Assembly: GCA_965240325.2 (NCBI GenBank)
Contig: OZ251233.1
Coordinates: 1,426,001-1,490,000, forward strand
DNA length: 64,000 nucleotides
Reading direction: 5' to 3'
Source: Rebecca billardiae RCC1528
Lineage: Eukaryota > Haptophyta
Position 1 is the first letter of the stretch, and each line of letters begins with the position of its first letter. The position numbers and the translations under genes are program-made. The notes beneath the pieces were generated by a model. That model was given only the letters and a program-made list of their open reading frames with translations, was not told the origin of the DNA and ran no database searches. Positions 21,801-24,865 of the stretch are shown here, piece by piece.

Positions 21801-24099
21801 GCGGGCTAGGCGGTGGTGGCGACGGTGGCGGGCTCGGCGGCGGGCTCGGCGGCGGGCTGGGAGGTGGGCTGGGAGGCGGGCTCGGGGGCGGCGACGGCGG
21901 TGGGCTCGGTGGCGGGCGTGGTGGCGGGCTGGGCGGTGGGCTTGGTGGCGGGCTCGGTGGAGGTGGCGACGGTGGCGGGCTCGGCGGCGGGCTCGGCGGC
22001 GGCGACGGAGGTGGGCTCGGAGGCGGGCTGGGCGGCGGAGCGGGCGGTGGGCTCGGCGGCGGGCTCGGCGGCGGTGGTGAGGGTGGAGGACTAGGCGGCG
22101 GCGATGGCGGCGGGCTAGGCGGCGGGCTGGGCGGCGGCGGCGAGGGTGGCGGGCTCGGCGGCGGTGAAGGCGGTGGACTGGGCGGCGGCGAGGGCGGTGG
22201 GCTGGGCGGTGGCGGGCTCGGCGGTGGCTTCGGCGGTGGAGGCGATGGCGGGGGGCTCGGCGGGGGGCTGGGAGGCGGCGACGGCGGCGGGCTCGGCGGT
22301 GGAGACGGTGGCGGGCTTGGTGGCGGGCTGGGCGGCGGCGATGGCGGCGGGCTCGGCGGTGGAGGGGACGGCGGCGGACTCGGCGGTGGGCTGGGTGGCG
22401 GCGACGGCGGCGGGCTGGGCGGCGGAGGTGACGGTGGCGGGCTCGGCGGCGGGCTGGGCGGCGGGCTAGGTGGCGGGCTGGGCGGTGGTGACGGCGGTGG
22501 GCTGGGCGGCGGGCTGGGCGGCGGGGACGGCGGCGGGCTGGGCGGCGGGCTGGGCGGCGGGCTGGGCGGTGGAGCGGGCGGTGATGGGCTCGGCGGCGGG
22601 CTCGGCGGCGGGCTCGGGGGTGGTGGGGACGGCGGCGGGCTCGGTGGCGGCGAGGGTGGAGGCGAAGGCGGCGGGCTCGGAGGCGGGCTCGGAGGCGGCG
22701 ACGGTGGCGGGCTCGGAGGCGGGCTCGGCGGCGGGCTCGGCGGCGGTGACGGTGGCGGGCTCGGAGGCGGGCTCGGAGGCGGGCTCGGAGGCGGTGACGG
22801 TGGCGGACTTGGAGGTGGGCTTGGAGGCGGAGGCGACGGGGGCGGACTGGGAGGCGGCGAGGGTGGCGGGCTCGGCGGCGGCGAAGGCGGCGGGCTCGGC
22901 GGTGGCGAGGGCGGCGGGCTCGGAGGCGGAGGCGACGGGGGCGGGCTCGGAGGCGGCGAGGGAGGCGGGCTCGGCGGTGGCGAGGGCGGCGGGCTAGGCG
23001 GCGGCGATGGTGGCGGGCTCGGCGGCGGCGAAGGCGGTGGGCTGGGCGGCGGGCTGGGCGGCGGACCGGGCGGTGGTGACGGCGGCGGGCTGGGCGGTGG
23101 CGACGGCGGCGGGCTGGGTGGCGGGCTGGGCGGCGGCGACGGCGGCGGGCTGGGCGGCGGGCTGGGCGGCGGGCTGGGCGGTGGGGCGGGAGGTGATGGA
23201 GTCGGCGGCGGGCTCGGCGGCGGGCGCGGGGGCGGTGGGGACGGCGGCGGGCTTGGAGGCGGCGAGGGTGGAGGCGAAGGTGGCGGGCTCGGAGGCGGGC
23301 TCGGAGGCGGTGACGGTGGCGGGTTCGGAGGCGGGCTCGGAGGCGGGCTCGGAGGCGGCGAGGGAGGTGATGGGGTCGGCGGCGGGCTCGGCGGCGGGCT
23401 CGGGGGTGGTGGGGACGGCGGCGGGCTCGGAGGCGGCGAGGGTGGAGGCGAAGGTGGCGGGCTCGGAGGCGGGCTCGGAGGCGGCGAGGGAGGCGGGCTG
23501 GGCGGGGGCGAGGGCGGCGGGCTCGGCGGCGGGCTCGGCGGCGGGCTCGGTGGCGGGAACGGCGGCGGGCTCGGCGGTGGGAAGGGCTTGGCGAAATCCC
23601 ACGGGCAGCTCGAGATGGGCGTGGTGGGGTAGTATTCCGTCCCATCCGTGATGGTGTTGATCGTGAGTATTCTGTCCTTGGTGCCATCCACGATCGTACA
23701 CATGGTGAAGCCACCGCCTTGGGCGGTGTCATCGAAGGTGCCTAAAGATAATACCTCGTCCGTCGCGCCGCCGCCACACCCGGACTCGTACGCGACTGCG
23801 ACCGAGTCGTCGCCGTCCATTGCATCCACGACGATGTTTGACAATCCATCCGTGTCGCGCAGATTCTGCACGTAGGCGTCTGTGGGCAGGTCCTTGTCGA
23901 TGAGGTAGGTGCATTCGCCAGCGTTCAACCGCTGATTTCGCAGCGAGTTGGCGGTCCCATACGAGCCTGCGCCAGACGTGGGCACCGTATACACCTGTAT
24001 GGTGTCGAGCTGAATGCACCCGCCGTTGGAGCACACGCGCATGTACGAGTTGACGCCGTTCGGGTCAAAGTAGACGACCGAAAGGAAAAGCGTACCCAT
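1..24099 (-). CDS. Giant Ser-Pro-rich, multidomain surface protein (C-terminus beyond the window)
   Basis: The frame opens at an ATG at 24099 (start MGTLFLSVVYFDP) and I find no stop down to base 1: at least 8,033 codons, no intron needed, roughly 0.8 MDa by my estimate. Residues 1-173 form a head with six cysteines (in RVCSNGGC, GECTY, SGCGG, TMCTI, SSCPW). Residues ~174-2,340 are almost pure SPPP. A less regular Pro-rich stretch runs to ~2,555. From there to the edge come about 41 Cys-free domains of ~100 residues with a beta-alpha-beta-beta-alpha look (for example QYVALTLNVTS, then LAALAAQLGVDASQLAVE, VVITVRS, DLAELSRALGVPVV), joined by Pro-rich linkers. The fold resembles SEA or ferredoxin-like domains, but I could not assign a family. 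Extracellular or cell-wall/scale location is inferred from the hydroxyproline-type SPPP stalk. An in-frame stop at 24133-24135 bounds the start; no clear signal peptide is seen, so an upstream exon (a GTGAGC donor lies near 24194) is possible. Confidence 0.75.
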   Translation of the reverse strand, partial: MGTLFLSVVYFDPNGVNSYMRVCSNGGCIQLDTIQVYTVPTSGAGSYGTANSLRNQRLNAGECTYLIDKDLPTDAYVQNLRDTDGLSNIVVDAMDGDDSVAVAYESGCGGGATDEVLSLGTFDDTAQGGGFTMCTIVDGTKDRILTINTITDGTEYYPTTPISSCPWDFAKPFPPPSPPPFPPPSPPPSPPPSPPPSPPPSPPPSPPPSPPPSPPPSPPPSPPPSPPPSPPPPSPPPSPPPTPSPPSPPPSPPPSPPPNPPPSPPPSPPPSPPPSPPPSPPPSPPPSPPPPRPPPSPPPTPSPPAPPPSPPPSPPPSPPPSPPPSPPPSPPPSPPPSPPPSPPPGPPPSPPPSPPPSPPPSPPPSPPPSPPPSPPPSPPPSPPPSPPPSPPPPSPPPSPPPSPPPSPPPSPPPSPPPSPPPSPPPPSPPPSPPPSPPPSPPPSPPPSPPPSPPPSPPPSPPPSPPPSPPPSPPPSPPPSPPPSPPPSPPPSPPPPSPPPSPPPSPSPPAPPPSPPPSPPPSPPPSPPPSPPPSPPPSPPPSPPPSPPPSPPPSPPPSPPPPSPPPSPPPSPPPSPPPSPPPPSPPPSPPPSPPPSPPPSPPPSPPPSPPPSPPPSPPPSPPPPKPPPSPPPPSPPPSPPPSPPPSPPPSPPPSPPPPSPPPSPPPSPPPSPPPSPPPPSPPPSPPPAPPPSPPPSPPPSPPPSPPPSPPPSPPPPSPPPSPPPSPPPRPPPSPPPSPPPSPPPSPPPSPPPSPPPSPPPSPPPPSPPPSPPPSPPPSPPPSPPPSPPPSPPPSPPPSPPPSPPPSPPPSPPPSPPPPSPPPSPPPSPPPSPPPSPPPSPPPSPPPSPPPSPPPPSPPPSPPPSPPPSPPPSPPPSPPPSPPPSPPPSPPPSPPPSPPPSPPPSPPPPSPPPSPPPSPPPSPPPSPPPSPPPTPPPSPPPSPPPSPPPSPPPSPPPSPPPSPPPSPPPSPPPSPPPPSPPPSPPPSPPPSPPPSPPPSPPPSPPPSPPPSPPPSPPPSPPPSPPPSPPPSPPPSPPPSPPPPSPPPSPPPSPPPSPPPSPPPSPPPSPPPSPPPSPPPSPPPSPPPSPPPSPPPSPPPSPPPSPPPPSPPPSPPPSPPPSPPPSPPPSPPPSPPPSPPPSPPPPSPPPSPPPSPPPSPPPSPPPSPPPSPPPSPPPSPPPSPPPSPPPSPPPSPPPPSPPPSPPPSPPPSPPPSPPPSPPPSPPPSPPPSPPPSPPPSPPPSPPPSPPPSPPPSPPPSPPPSPPPPSPPPSPPPSPPPSPPPSPPPSPPPSPPPSPPPSPPPSPPPSPPPSPPPSPPPSPPPSPPPSPPPPSPPPSPPPSPPPSPPPSPPPSPPPSPPPSPPPSPPPSPPPSPPPSPPPSPPPSPPPSPPPSPPPPSPPPSPPPSPPPSPPPSPPPSPPPSPPPRPPPSPPPSPPPSPPPSPPPSPPPSPPPSPPPSPPPPSPPPSPPPSPPPSPPPSPPPSPPPSPPPSPPPSPPPSPPPSPPPSPPPSPPPSPPPRPPPSPPPSPPPSPPPSPPPSPPPSPPPTPPPSPPPSPPPSPPPSPPPSPPPSPPPSPPPSPPPSPPPSPPPSPPPSPPPSPPPSPPPSPPPSPPPSPPPSPPPSPPPSPPPSPPPSPPPSPPPSPPPSPPPSPPPSPPPSPPPSPPPSPPPSPPPSPPPSPPPSPPPSPPPSPPPSPPPSPPPSPPPSPPPSPPPSPPPSPPPSPPPSPPPSPPPSPPPSPPPSPPPSPPPSPPPSPPPSPPPSPPPSPPPSPPPSPPPSPPPSPPPSPPPSPPPSPPPSPPPSPPPSPPPSPPPSPPPSPPPSPPPSPPPSPPPSPPPSPPPSPPPSPPPSPPPSPPPSPPPSPPPSPPPSPPPSPPPSPPPSPPPSPPPSPPPSPPPSPPPSPPPSPPPSPPPSPPPSPPPSPPPSPPPSPPPSPPPSPPPSPPPSPPPSPPPSPPPSPPPSPPPSPPPSPPPSPPPVPPPSPPPSPPPSPPPSPPPSPPPSPPPSPPPSPPPSPPPSPPPSPPPSPPPSPPPSPPPSPPPSPPPSPPPSPPPSPPPSPPPSPPPSPPPSPPPSPPPSPPPSPPPSPPPSPPPSPPPSPPPSPPPSPPPSPPPSPPPSPPPSPPPSPPPSPPPSPPPSPPPSPPPSPPPSPPPSPPPSPPPSPPPSPPPSPPPSPPPSPPPSPPPSPPPSPPPSPPPSPPPSPPPSPPPSPPPSPPPSPPPSPPPSPPPSPPPSPPPSPPPSPPPSPPPSPPPSPPPSPPPSPPPSPPPKPPPSPPPKPPPVPPPSPPPSPPPSPPPISPPSPPPSPPPSPPPSPPPSPPPSPPPPSPPPSPPPNPPPSPPPSPPPSPPPIQPPTPPPSPPPPRPPPSPPPSPPPGLPPRPPPPRLPPAPPPAPPPSPPPMPPPWSPPPATPDSPPPVPPAAPPVPPPSPPPRPLPSPPPSPPPPPRTEPLPPPAPPSPPPSPPPPPPPSQPPRPPPTSPPRPPPSAPPHQPPPPRTEPLPPPLPPAPPPQPPSSSPPLPPPLPSMPPPPPRRPPPSPPPSPPDPPPAPPSPPPATGSSVFALTLDMSAAEFVPESGDMLSALAAQLGVDASRLSLAGVTTNADGTIAVSIRVTTDADAGEEPVQAVSALTPGVSPTSPSSLAELSTILGVPVVEDPSSRTPPSPPPSPPLPPADLESPFVLSVEMSADDFDAASAALLDALAAELGVHADRLSVSGTTEGEDGVLEVVFTLTTAEGEAVVEPVSVLTPGGTDGSTSSLEELSAQLGVPLAGAARAHVPPSPPPAPSSPPSPPDPPSPLPMPPPSPLSPPLPPSPPPGGGSSIVSNQYVSLTLDVSEAEFTAASDAVRTAIAAELGIAPERVVVESVGTNTDGSVSVAFKLTTSPLLGEVPVVDPVGVLTPGATEASPASLEELSASLGVSVLTSPHAHVPPSPPPSPPSLPSPPPSPPAAPSAPPPPPSPPSPPPGSGGSVQYVALTLNVTSAQFDGATESVLAALAAQLGVDASQLAVERTVETGSGLLDVVITVRTDSTSGDVVVDAVTALTPGATPDSPTDLAELSRALGVPVVEPVRSHTPPSPPPPPPSPMRSPPPSPPRCPPPSPPPSPPDPPPAPPSPPPATGSSVFALTLDMSAAEFVPESGDMLSALAAQLGVDASRLSLAGVTTNADGTIAVSIRVTTDADAGEEPVQAVSALTPGVSPTSPSSLAELSTILGVPVVEDPSSRTPPSPPPSPPLPPADLESPFVLSVEMSADDFDAASAALLDALAAELGVHADRLSVSGTTEGEDGVLEVVFTLTTAAGETVVEPVSVLTPGGTDGSTSSLEELSAQLGVPLAGAARAHVPPSPPPAPSSPPSPPDPPLPLPMPPPSPPSPPLPPSPPPGGGSSIVSNQYVSLTLDVSEAEFTAASDAVRTAIAAELGIAPERVVVESVGTNTDGSVSVEFKLTTSPLLGEVPVVDPVGVLTPGATEASPASLEELSASLGVSVVTSPHAHVPPSPPPSPPSLPSPPPSPPAPPSAPPPPPSPPSSPPGSDGSVQYVALTLNVTSAQFDGATESVLAALAAQLGVDASQLAVERTVETGSGLLDVVITVRTDSTSGDVVVDAVTALTPGATPDSPTDLAELSRALGVPVVEPVRSHTPPSPPPPPPSPMRSPPPSPPRRPPPSPPPSPPDPPPAPPSPPPATGSSVFALTLDMSAAEFVPESGDMLSALAAQLGVDASRLSLAGVTTNADGTIAVSIRVTTDADAGEEPVQAVSALTPGVSPTSPSSLAELSTILGVPVVEDPSSRTPPSPPPSPPLPPADLESPFVLSVEMSADDFDAASAALLDALAAELGVHADRLSVSGTTEGEDGVLEVVFTLTTAEGETVVEPVSVLTPGGTDGSTSSLEELSAQLGVPLAGAARAHVPPSPPPAPSSPPSPPDPPLPLPMPPPSPPSPPLPPSPPPGGGSSIVSNQYVSLTLDVSEAEFTAASDAVRTAIAAELGIAPERVVVESVGTNTDGSVSVAFKLTTSPLLGEVPAVDPVGVLTPGATEASPASLEELSASLGVSVLTSPHAHVPPSPPPSPPSLPSPPRSPPAAPSAPPPPPSPPSPPPGSDGSVQYVALTLNVTSAQFDGATESVLAALAAQLGVDASQLAVERTVETGSGLLDVVITVRTVSASGDVVVDAVTALTPGATPDSPTDLAELSRALGVPVVEPVRSHTPPSPPPPPPSPMRSPPPSPPRRPPPSPPPSPPDPPPAPPSPPPATGSSVFALTLDMSAAEFVPESGDMLSALAAQLGVDASRLSLAGVTTNADGTIAVSIRVTTDADAGEEPVQAVSALTPGVSPTSPSSLAELSTILGVPVVEDPSSRTPPSPPPSPPLPPADLESPFVLSVEMSADDFDAASAALLDALAAELGVHADRLSVSGTTEGEDGVLEVVFTLTTAEGETVVEPVSVLTPGGTDGSTSSLEELSAQLGVPLAGAARAHVPPSPPPAPSSPPSPPDPPLPLPMPPPSPPSPPLPPSPPPGGGSSIVSNQYVSLTLDVSEAEFTAASDAVRTAIAAELGIAPERVVVESVGTNTDGSVSVEFKLTTSPLLGEVPVVDPVGVLTPGATEASPASLEELSASLGVSVVTSPHAHVPPSPPPSPPSLPSPPPSPPAPPSAPPPPPSPPSSPPGSDGSVQYVALTLNVTSAQFDGATESVLAALAAQLGVDASQLAVERTVETGSGLLDVVITVRTDSTSGDVVVDAVTALTPGATPDSPTDLAELSRALGVPVVEPVRSHTPPSPPPPPPSPMRSPPPSPPRRPPPSPPPSPPDPPPAPPSPPPATGSSVFALTLDMSAAEFVPESGDMLSALAAQLGVDASRLSLAGVTTNADGTIAVSIRVTTDADAGEEPVQAVSALTPGVSPTSPSSLAELSTILGVPVVEDPSSRTPPSPPPSPPLPPADLESPFVLSVEMSADDFDAASAALLDALAAELGVHADRLSVSGTTEGEDGVLEVVFTLTTAEGETVVEPVSVLTPGGTDGSTSSLEELSAQLGVPLAGAARAHVPPSPPPAPSSPPSPPDPPSPLPMPPPSPPSPPLPPSPPPGGGSSIVSNQYVSLTLDVSEAEFTAASDAVRTAIAAELGIAPERVVVESVGTNTDGSVSVAFKLTTSPLLGEVPVVDPVGVLTPGATEASPASLEELSASLGVSVVTSPHAHVPPSPPPSPPSLPSPPPSPPAAPSPPPPPPSPPSPPPGSDGSVQYVALTLNVTSAQFDGATESVLAALAAQLGVDASQLAVERTLETGSGLLDVVITVRSDSASGDVVVDAVTALTPGATPDSPTDLAELSRALGVPVVEPVRSHTPPSPPPPPPSPMRSPPPSPPRRPPPSPPPSPPDPPPAPPSPPPATGSSVFALTLDMSAAEFVPESGDMLSALAAQLGVDASRLSLAGVTTNADGTIAVSIRVTTDADAGEEPVQAVSALTPGVSPTSPSSLAELSTILGVPVVDDPSSRTPPSPPPSPPLPPADLESPFVLSVEMSADDFDAASAALLDALAAELGVHADRLSVSGTTEGEDGVLEVVFTLTTAEGETVVEPVSVLTPGGTDGSTSSLEELSAQLGVPLAGAARAHVPPSPPPAPSSPPSPPDPPSPLPMPPPSPPSPPLPPSPPPGGGSSIVSNQYVSLTLDVSEAEFTAASDAVRTAIAAELGIAPERVVVESVGTNTDGSVSVAFKLTTSPLLGEVPVVDPVGVLTPGATEASPASLEELSASLGVSVLTSPHAHVPPSPPPSPPSLPSPPPSPPAAPSAPPPPPSPPSPPPGSDGSVQYVALTLNVTSAQFDGATESVLAALAAQLGVDASQLAVERTLETGSGLLDVVITVRSDSASGDAVVDAVTALTPGATPDSPTDLAELSRALGVPVVEPVRSHTPPSPPPPPPSPSPPPRFESESYALLQLDMSAAAFAAVSVRTSERLAAELGVDVSRVSIEAVLDGGGGLLGVVVKVTSDVSAGEPVLDVAALLTPGATPSSPTSLGALSTALGVPVRAVPRTHVPPSAPPVAPSPPPYPPPDFSSEQYVTLVLDTTESAFASAQASVLSAVAAQLGVDGSRVSVETSVAVDGGVSVVIKVTTDTVAGESGVDVVSVLTPGATSTSPSSLAELSAALGVVVQGAPTAHMPPSAPPPPPLPPSPPPGGGSSIVSNQYVSLTLDVSEAEFTAASDAVRTAIAAELGIAPERVVVESVGTNTDGSVSVAFKLTTSPLLGEVPVVDPVGVLTPGATEASPASLEELSASLGVSVLTSPHAHVPPSPPPSPPSLPSPPPSPPAAPSAPPPPPSPPSPPPGSDGSVQYVALTLNVTSAQFDGATESVLAALAAQLGVDASQLAVERTLETGSGLLDVVITVRSDSASGDAGVDAVTALTPGATPDSPTDLAELSRALGVPVVEPVRSHTPPSPPPPPPSPSPPPRFESESYALLQLDMSAAAFAAVSVRTSERLAAELGVDASRVSIEAVLDGGGGLLGVVVKVTSDVSAGEPVLDVAALLTPGATPSSPTSLGALSTALGVPVRAVPRTHVPPSAPPVAPSPPPYPPPDFSSEQYVTLVLDTTESAFASAQASVLSAVAAQLGVDGSRVSVETSVAVDGGVSVVIKVTTDTVAGESGVDVVSVLTPGATSTSPSSLAELSAALGVVVQGAPTAHMPPSAPPPPPLPPSPPPGGDSSIVSNQYVSLTLDVSEAEFTAASDAVRTAIAAELGIAPERVVVESVGTNTDGSVSVAFKLTTSPLLGEVPVVDPVGVLTPGATEASPASLEELSASLGVSVLTSPHAHVPPSPPPSPPSLPSPPPSPPAAPSAPPPPPSPPSPPPGSDGSVQYVALTLNVTSAQFDGATESVLAALAAQLGVDASQLAVERTLETGSGLLDVVITVRSDSASGDAGVDAVTALTPGATPDSPTDLAELSRALGVPVVEPVRSHTPPSPPPPPPSPSPPPRFESESYALLQLDMSAAAFAAVSVRTSERLAAELGVDASRVSIEAVLDGGGGLLGVVVKVTSDVSAGEPVLDVAALLTPGATPSSPTSLGALSTALGVPVRAVPRTHVPPSAPPVAPSPPPYPPPDFSSEQYVTLVLDTTESAFASAQASVLSAVAAQLGVDGSRVSVETSVAVDGGVSVVIKVTTDTVAGESGVDVVSVLTPGATSTSPSSLAELSAALGVVVQGAPTAHMPPSAPPPPPLPPSPPPGGGSSIVSNQYVSLTLDVSEAEFTAASNAVRTAIAAELGIAPERVVVESVGTNTDGSVSVVFKLTTSPLLDEVAVVDPVAALTPGATEASPASLEELSASLGVPVVTSPHAHVPPSPPPSPPSLPSPPPSPPAAPSAPPPPPSPPSSPPGSDGSVQYVALTLNVTSVQFDGATESVLAALAAQLGVDASQLAVERTLETGSGLLDVVITVRSDSASGDAVVDAVTALTPGATPDSPTDLAELSRALGVPVVEPVRSHTPPSPPPPPPSPSPPPRFEPESYALLQLDMSAAAFAAVSVRTSERLAAELGVDASRVSIEAVLDGGGGLLGVVVKVTSDVSAGEPVLDVAALLTPGATPSSPTSLGALSTALGVPVRAVPRTHVPPSAPPVAPSPPPYPPPDFSSEQYVTLVLDTTESAFASAQASVLSAVAAQLGVDGSRVSVETSVAVDGGVSVVIKVTTDTVAGESGVDVVSVLTPGATSTSPSSLAELSAALGVVVQGAPTAHMPPSAPPPPPLPPSPPPGGGSSIVSNQYVSLTLDVSEAEFTAASDAVRTAIAAELGIAPERVVVESVGTNTDGSVSVVFKLTTSPLLDEVAVVDPVAALTPGATEASPASLEELSASLGVPVLTSPHAHVPPSPPPSPPSLPSPPPSPPAAPSAPPPPPSPPSPPPGSDGSVQYVALTLNVTSVQFDGATESVLAALAAQLGVDASQLAVERTLETGSGLLDVVITVRSDSASGDAVVDAVTALTPGATPDSPTDLAELSRALGVPVVEPVRSHTPPSPPPPPPSPSPPPRFESESYALLQLDMSAAAFAAVSVRTSERLAAELGVDASR
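6856..16437 (-). repeat. Tandem array of 1,692-bp units (type 2: domains D-F-E-C)
   Basis: Landmarks at 6856, 8548, 10240, 11932, 13624 and 15316 are exactly 1,692 bp (564 codons) apart. Domains C and D are shared with the type 1 units, but A and B are replaced by F (SVFALTLDMSAAEF...) and E (SPFVLSVEMSADDF...), with longer Pro-rich linkers such as SPMRSPPPSPPRPPP. Alternate units are most alike: a distinctive linker at 10161-10260 recurs at 13545-13644 (3,384 bp away), which indicates a two-unit higher-order repeat. Near identity over kilobases also makes this stretch vulnerable to assembly collapse or expansion. Confidence 0.92.
16438..23586 (-). repeat. Ser-Pro3 repeat tract (12-bp period)
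   Basis: From about 17090 to 23586 the minus strand reads (SPPP)n, about 540 units, with occasional SPPPP. From 16438 to 17090 it is Pro-rich but irregular. The Ser position is encoded by both AGC and TCN codons, while the peptide stays constant. The other frames, which would read GGGL/GGGD/GGGE or Arg/Ala/His repeats, do not stay constant, so selection appears to act on the SPPP frame. Larger blocks repeat inside the tract, for example a marker at 19961 and again at 20828 (867 bp, a multiple of 3), with a third similar block near 21,690. The plus (template) strand is strongly G-rich. Confidence 0.9.
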
Positions 24100-24865
24100 G
24101 GCGAGCCTCGCGCGACCTCGCTCGCGCGCTCGTCACGCGGCGCAGAAGCGCGGCAGGCTGCTGCCCGGCACTGCCTGCTCAGCAGGGGGTGCTCACGAGC
24201 AGCTTTCCAGAGCTTTCAGCCGTTGGTGGCCCTCCAGCGCGGAAGCGGGTGGGAACTGCCCAGGCCGCTCAATATTTTGCAGTTGGTTCAGGAAGGCAGG
24301 ATTCGTCAGTTTTCTATCATAGGCGGGACACTAATCCATAATCAAAACAGATCATATGGGGGTATCAAAAAGCTAAAATGTTTCCTCATGTGGGTAATAC
24401 GGGTTTTCATCGCGTACTAATTAGGAATCCGGCGTGGACGTCGCCGTTGATAATCTCCGCCCCGGTGGCGCCTGCGCTCAGTGGGCAGACACCCGCATCA
24501 ACCTGGCGAATTCGGCGCGGCGCGATAGCGGCTGTGTTACCGACAGGTCGCCGCTCGGCAGTGGCACTCGCCCGCCCGCCGCCGTGCACGGCGGCCGGGC
24601 CGCTCGCGCCGTGCGCTCCTGTGGCCGTCGACTCCGGGCTACGGAGGCGGCGCGGGGCGCGAGCCGTCGCAGGGCCATATGACGCCCCTCTCTGCGTCGC
24701 GCGCCTTCCTCGGCCTCGCATCATCCGCGCCTGGAAGCAGCACGCGCGTGCGCGCCACCGCAGAAAAGAAGCAGCGCAGGCCTGCGCTTCCGTGTGACGG
24801 CCGGGCGCGCGGCCGCGCGCGCCGCCATCATTATTTTTATAATACTGTATCGTCAAGCAATCGTC
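24100..24865. promoter_or_regulatory. Shared upstream region of two divergent genes
   Basis: This 766-bp interval separates the divergent starts of the giant protein (24099, minus) and the glycosyltransferase (24866, plus). Bases 24300-24425 and 24825-24850 are clearly AT-richer than the surroundings. I see no conserved reading frame. The long minus-strand frame 24407-27661 is an Arg/His-rich shadow of the glycosyltransferase. A bidirectional promoter is inferred from the arrangement only. Confidence 0.45.

Noticed and set aside
16367-23632. Plus-strand frame of 2,421 residues reading GGGLGGGD/GGGE repeats
   Set aside because: It is the complement of the Ser-Pro3 tract. Residue class at the variable position is not conserved, and the adjacent DNA supports the minus-strand frame with a unique head and repeated domains.
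16413-23732. Minus-strand Arg/His/Pro-rich frame of 2,439 residues
   Set aside because: Shifted frame of the same low-complexity tract. The frame in phase with the cysteine-containing head and the repeated domains is a different one.
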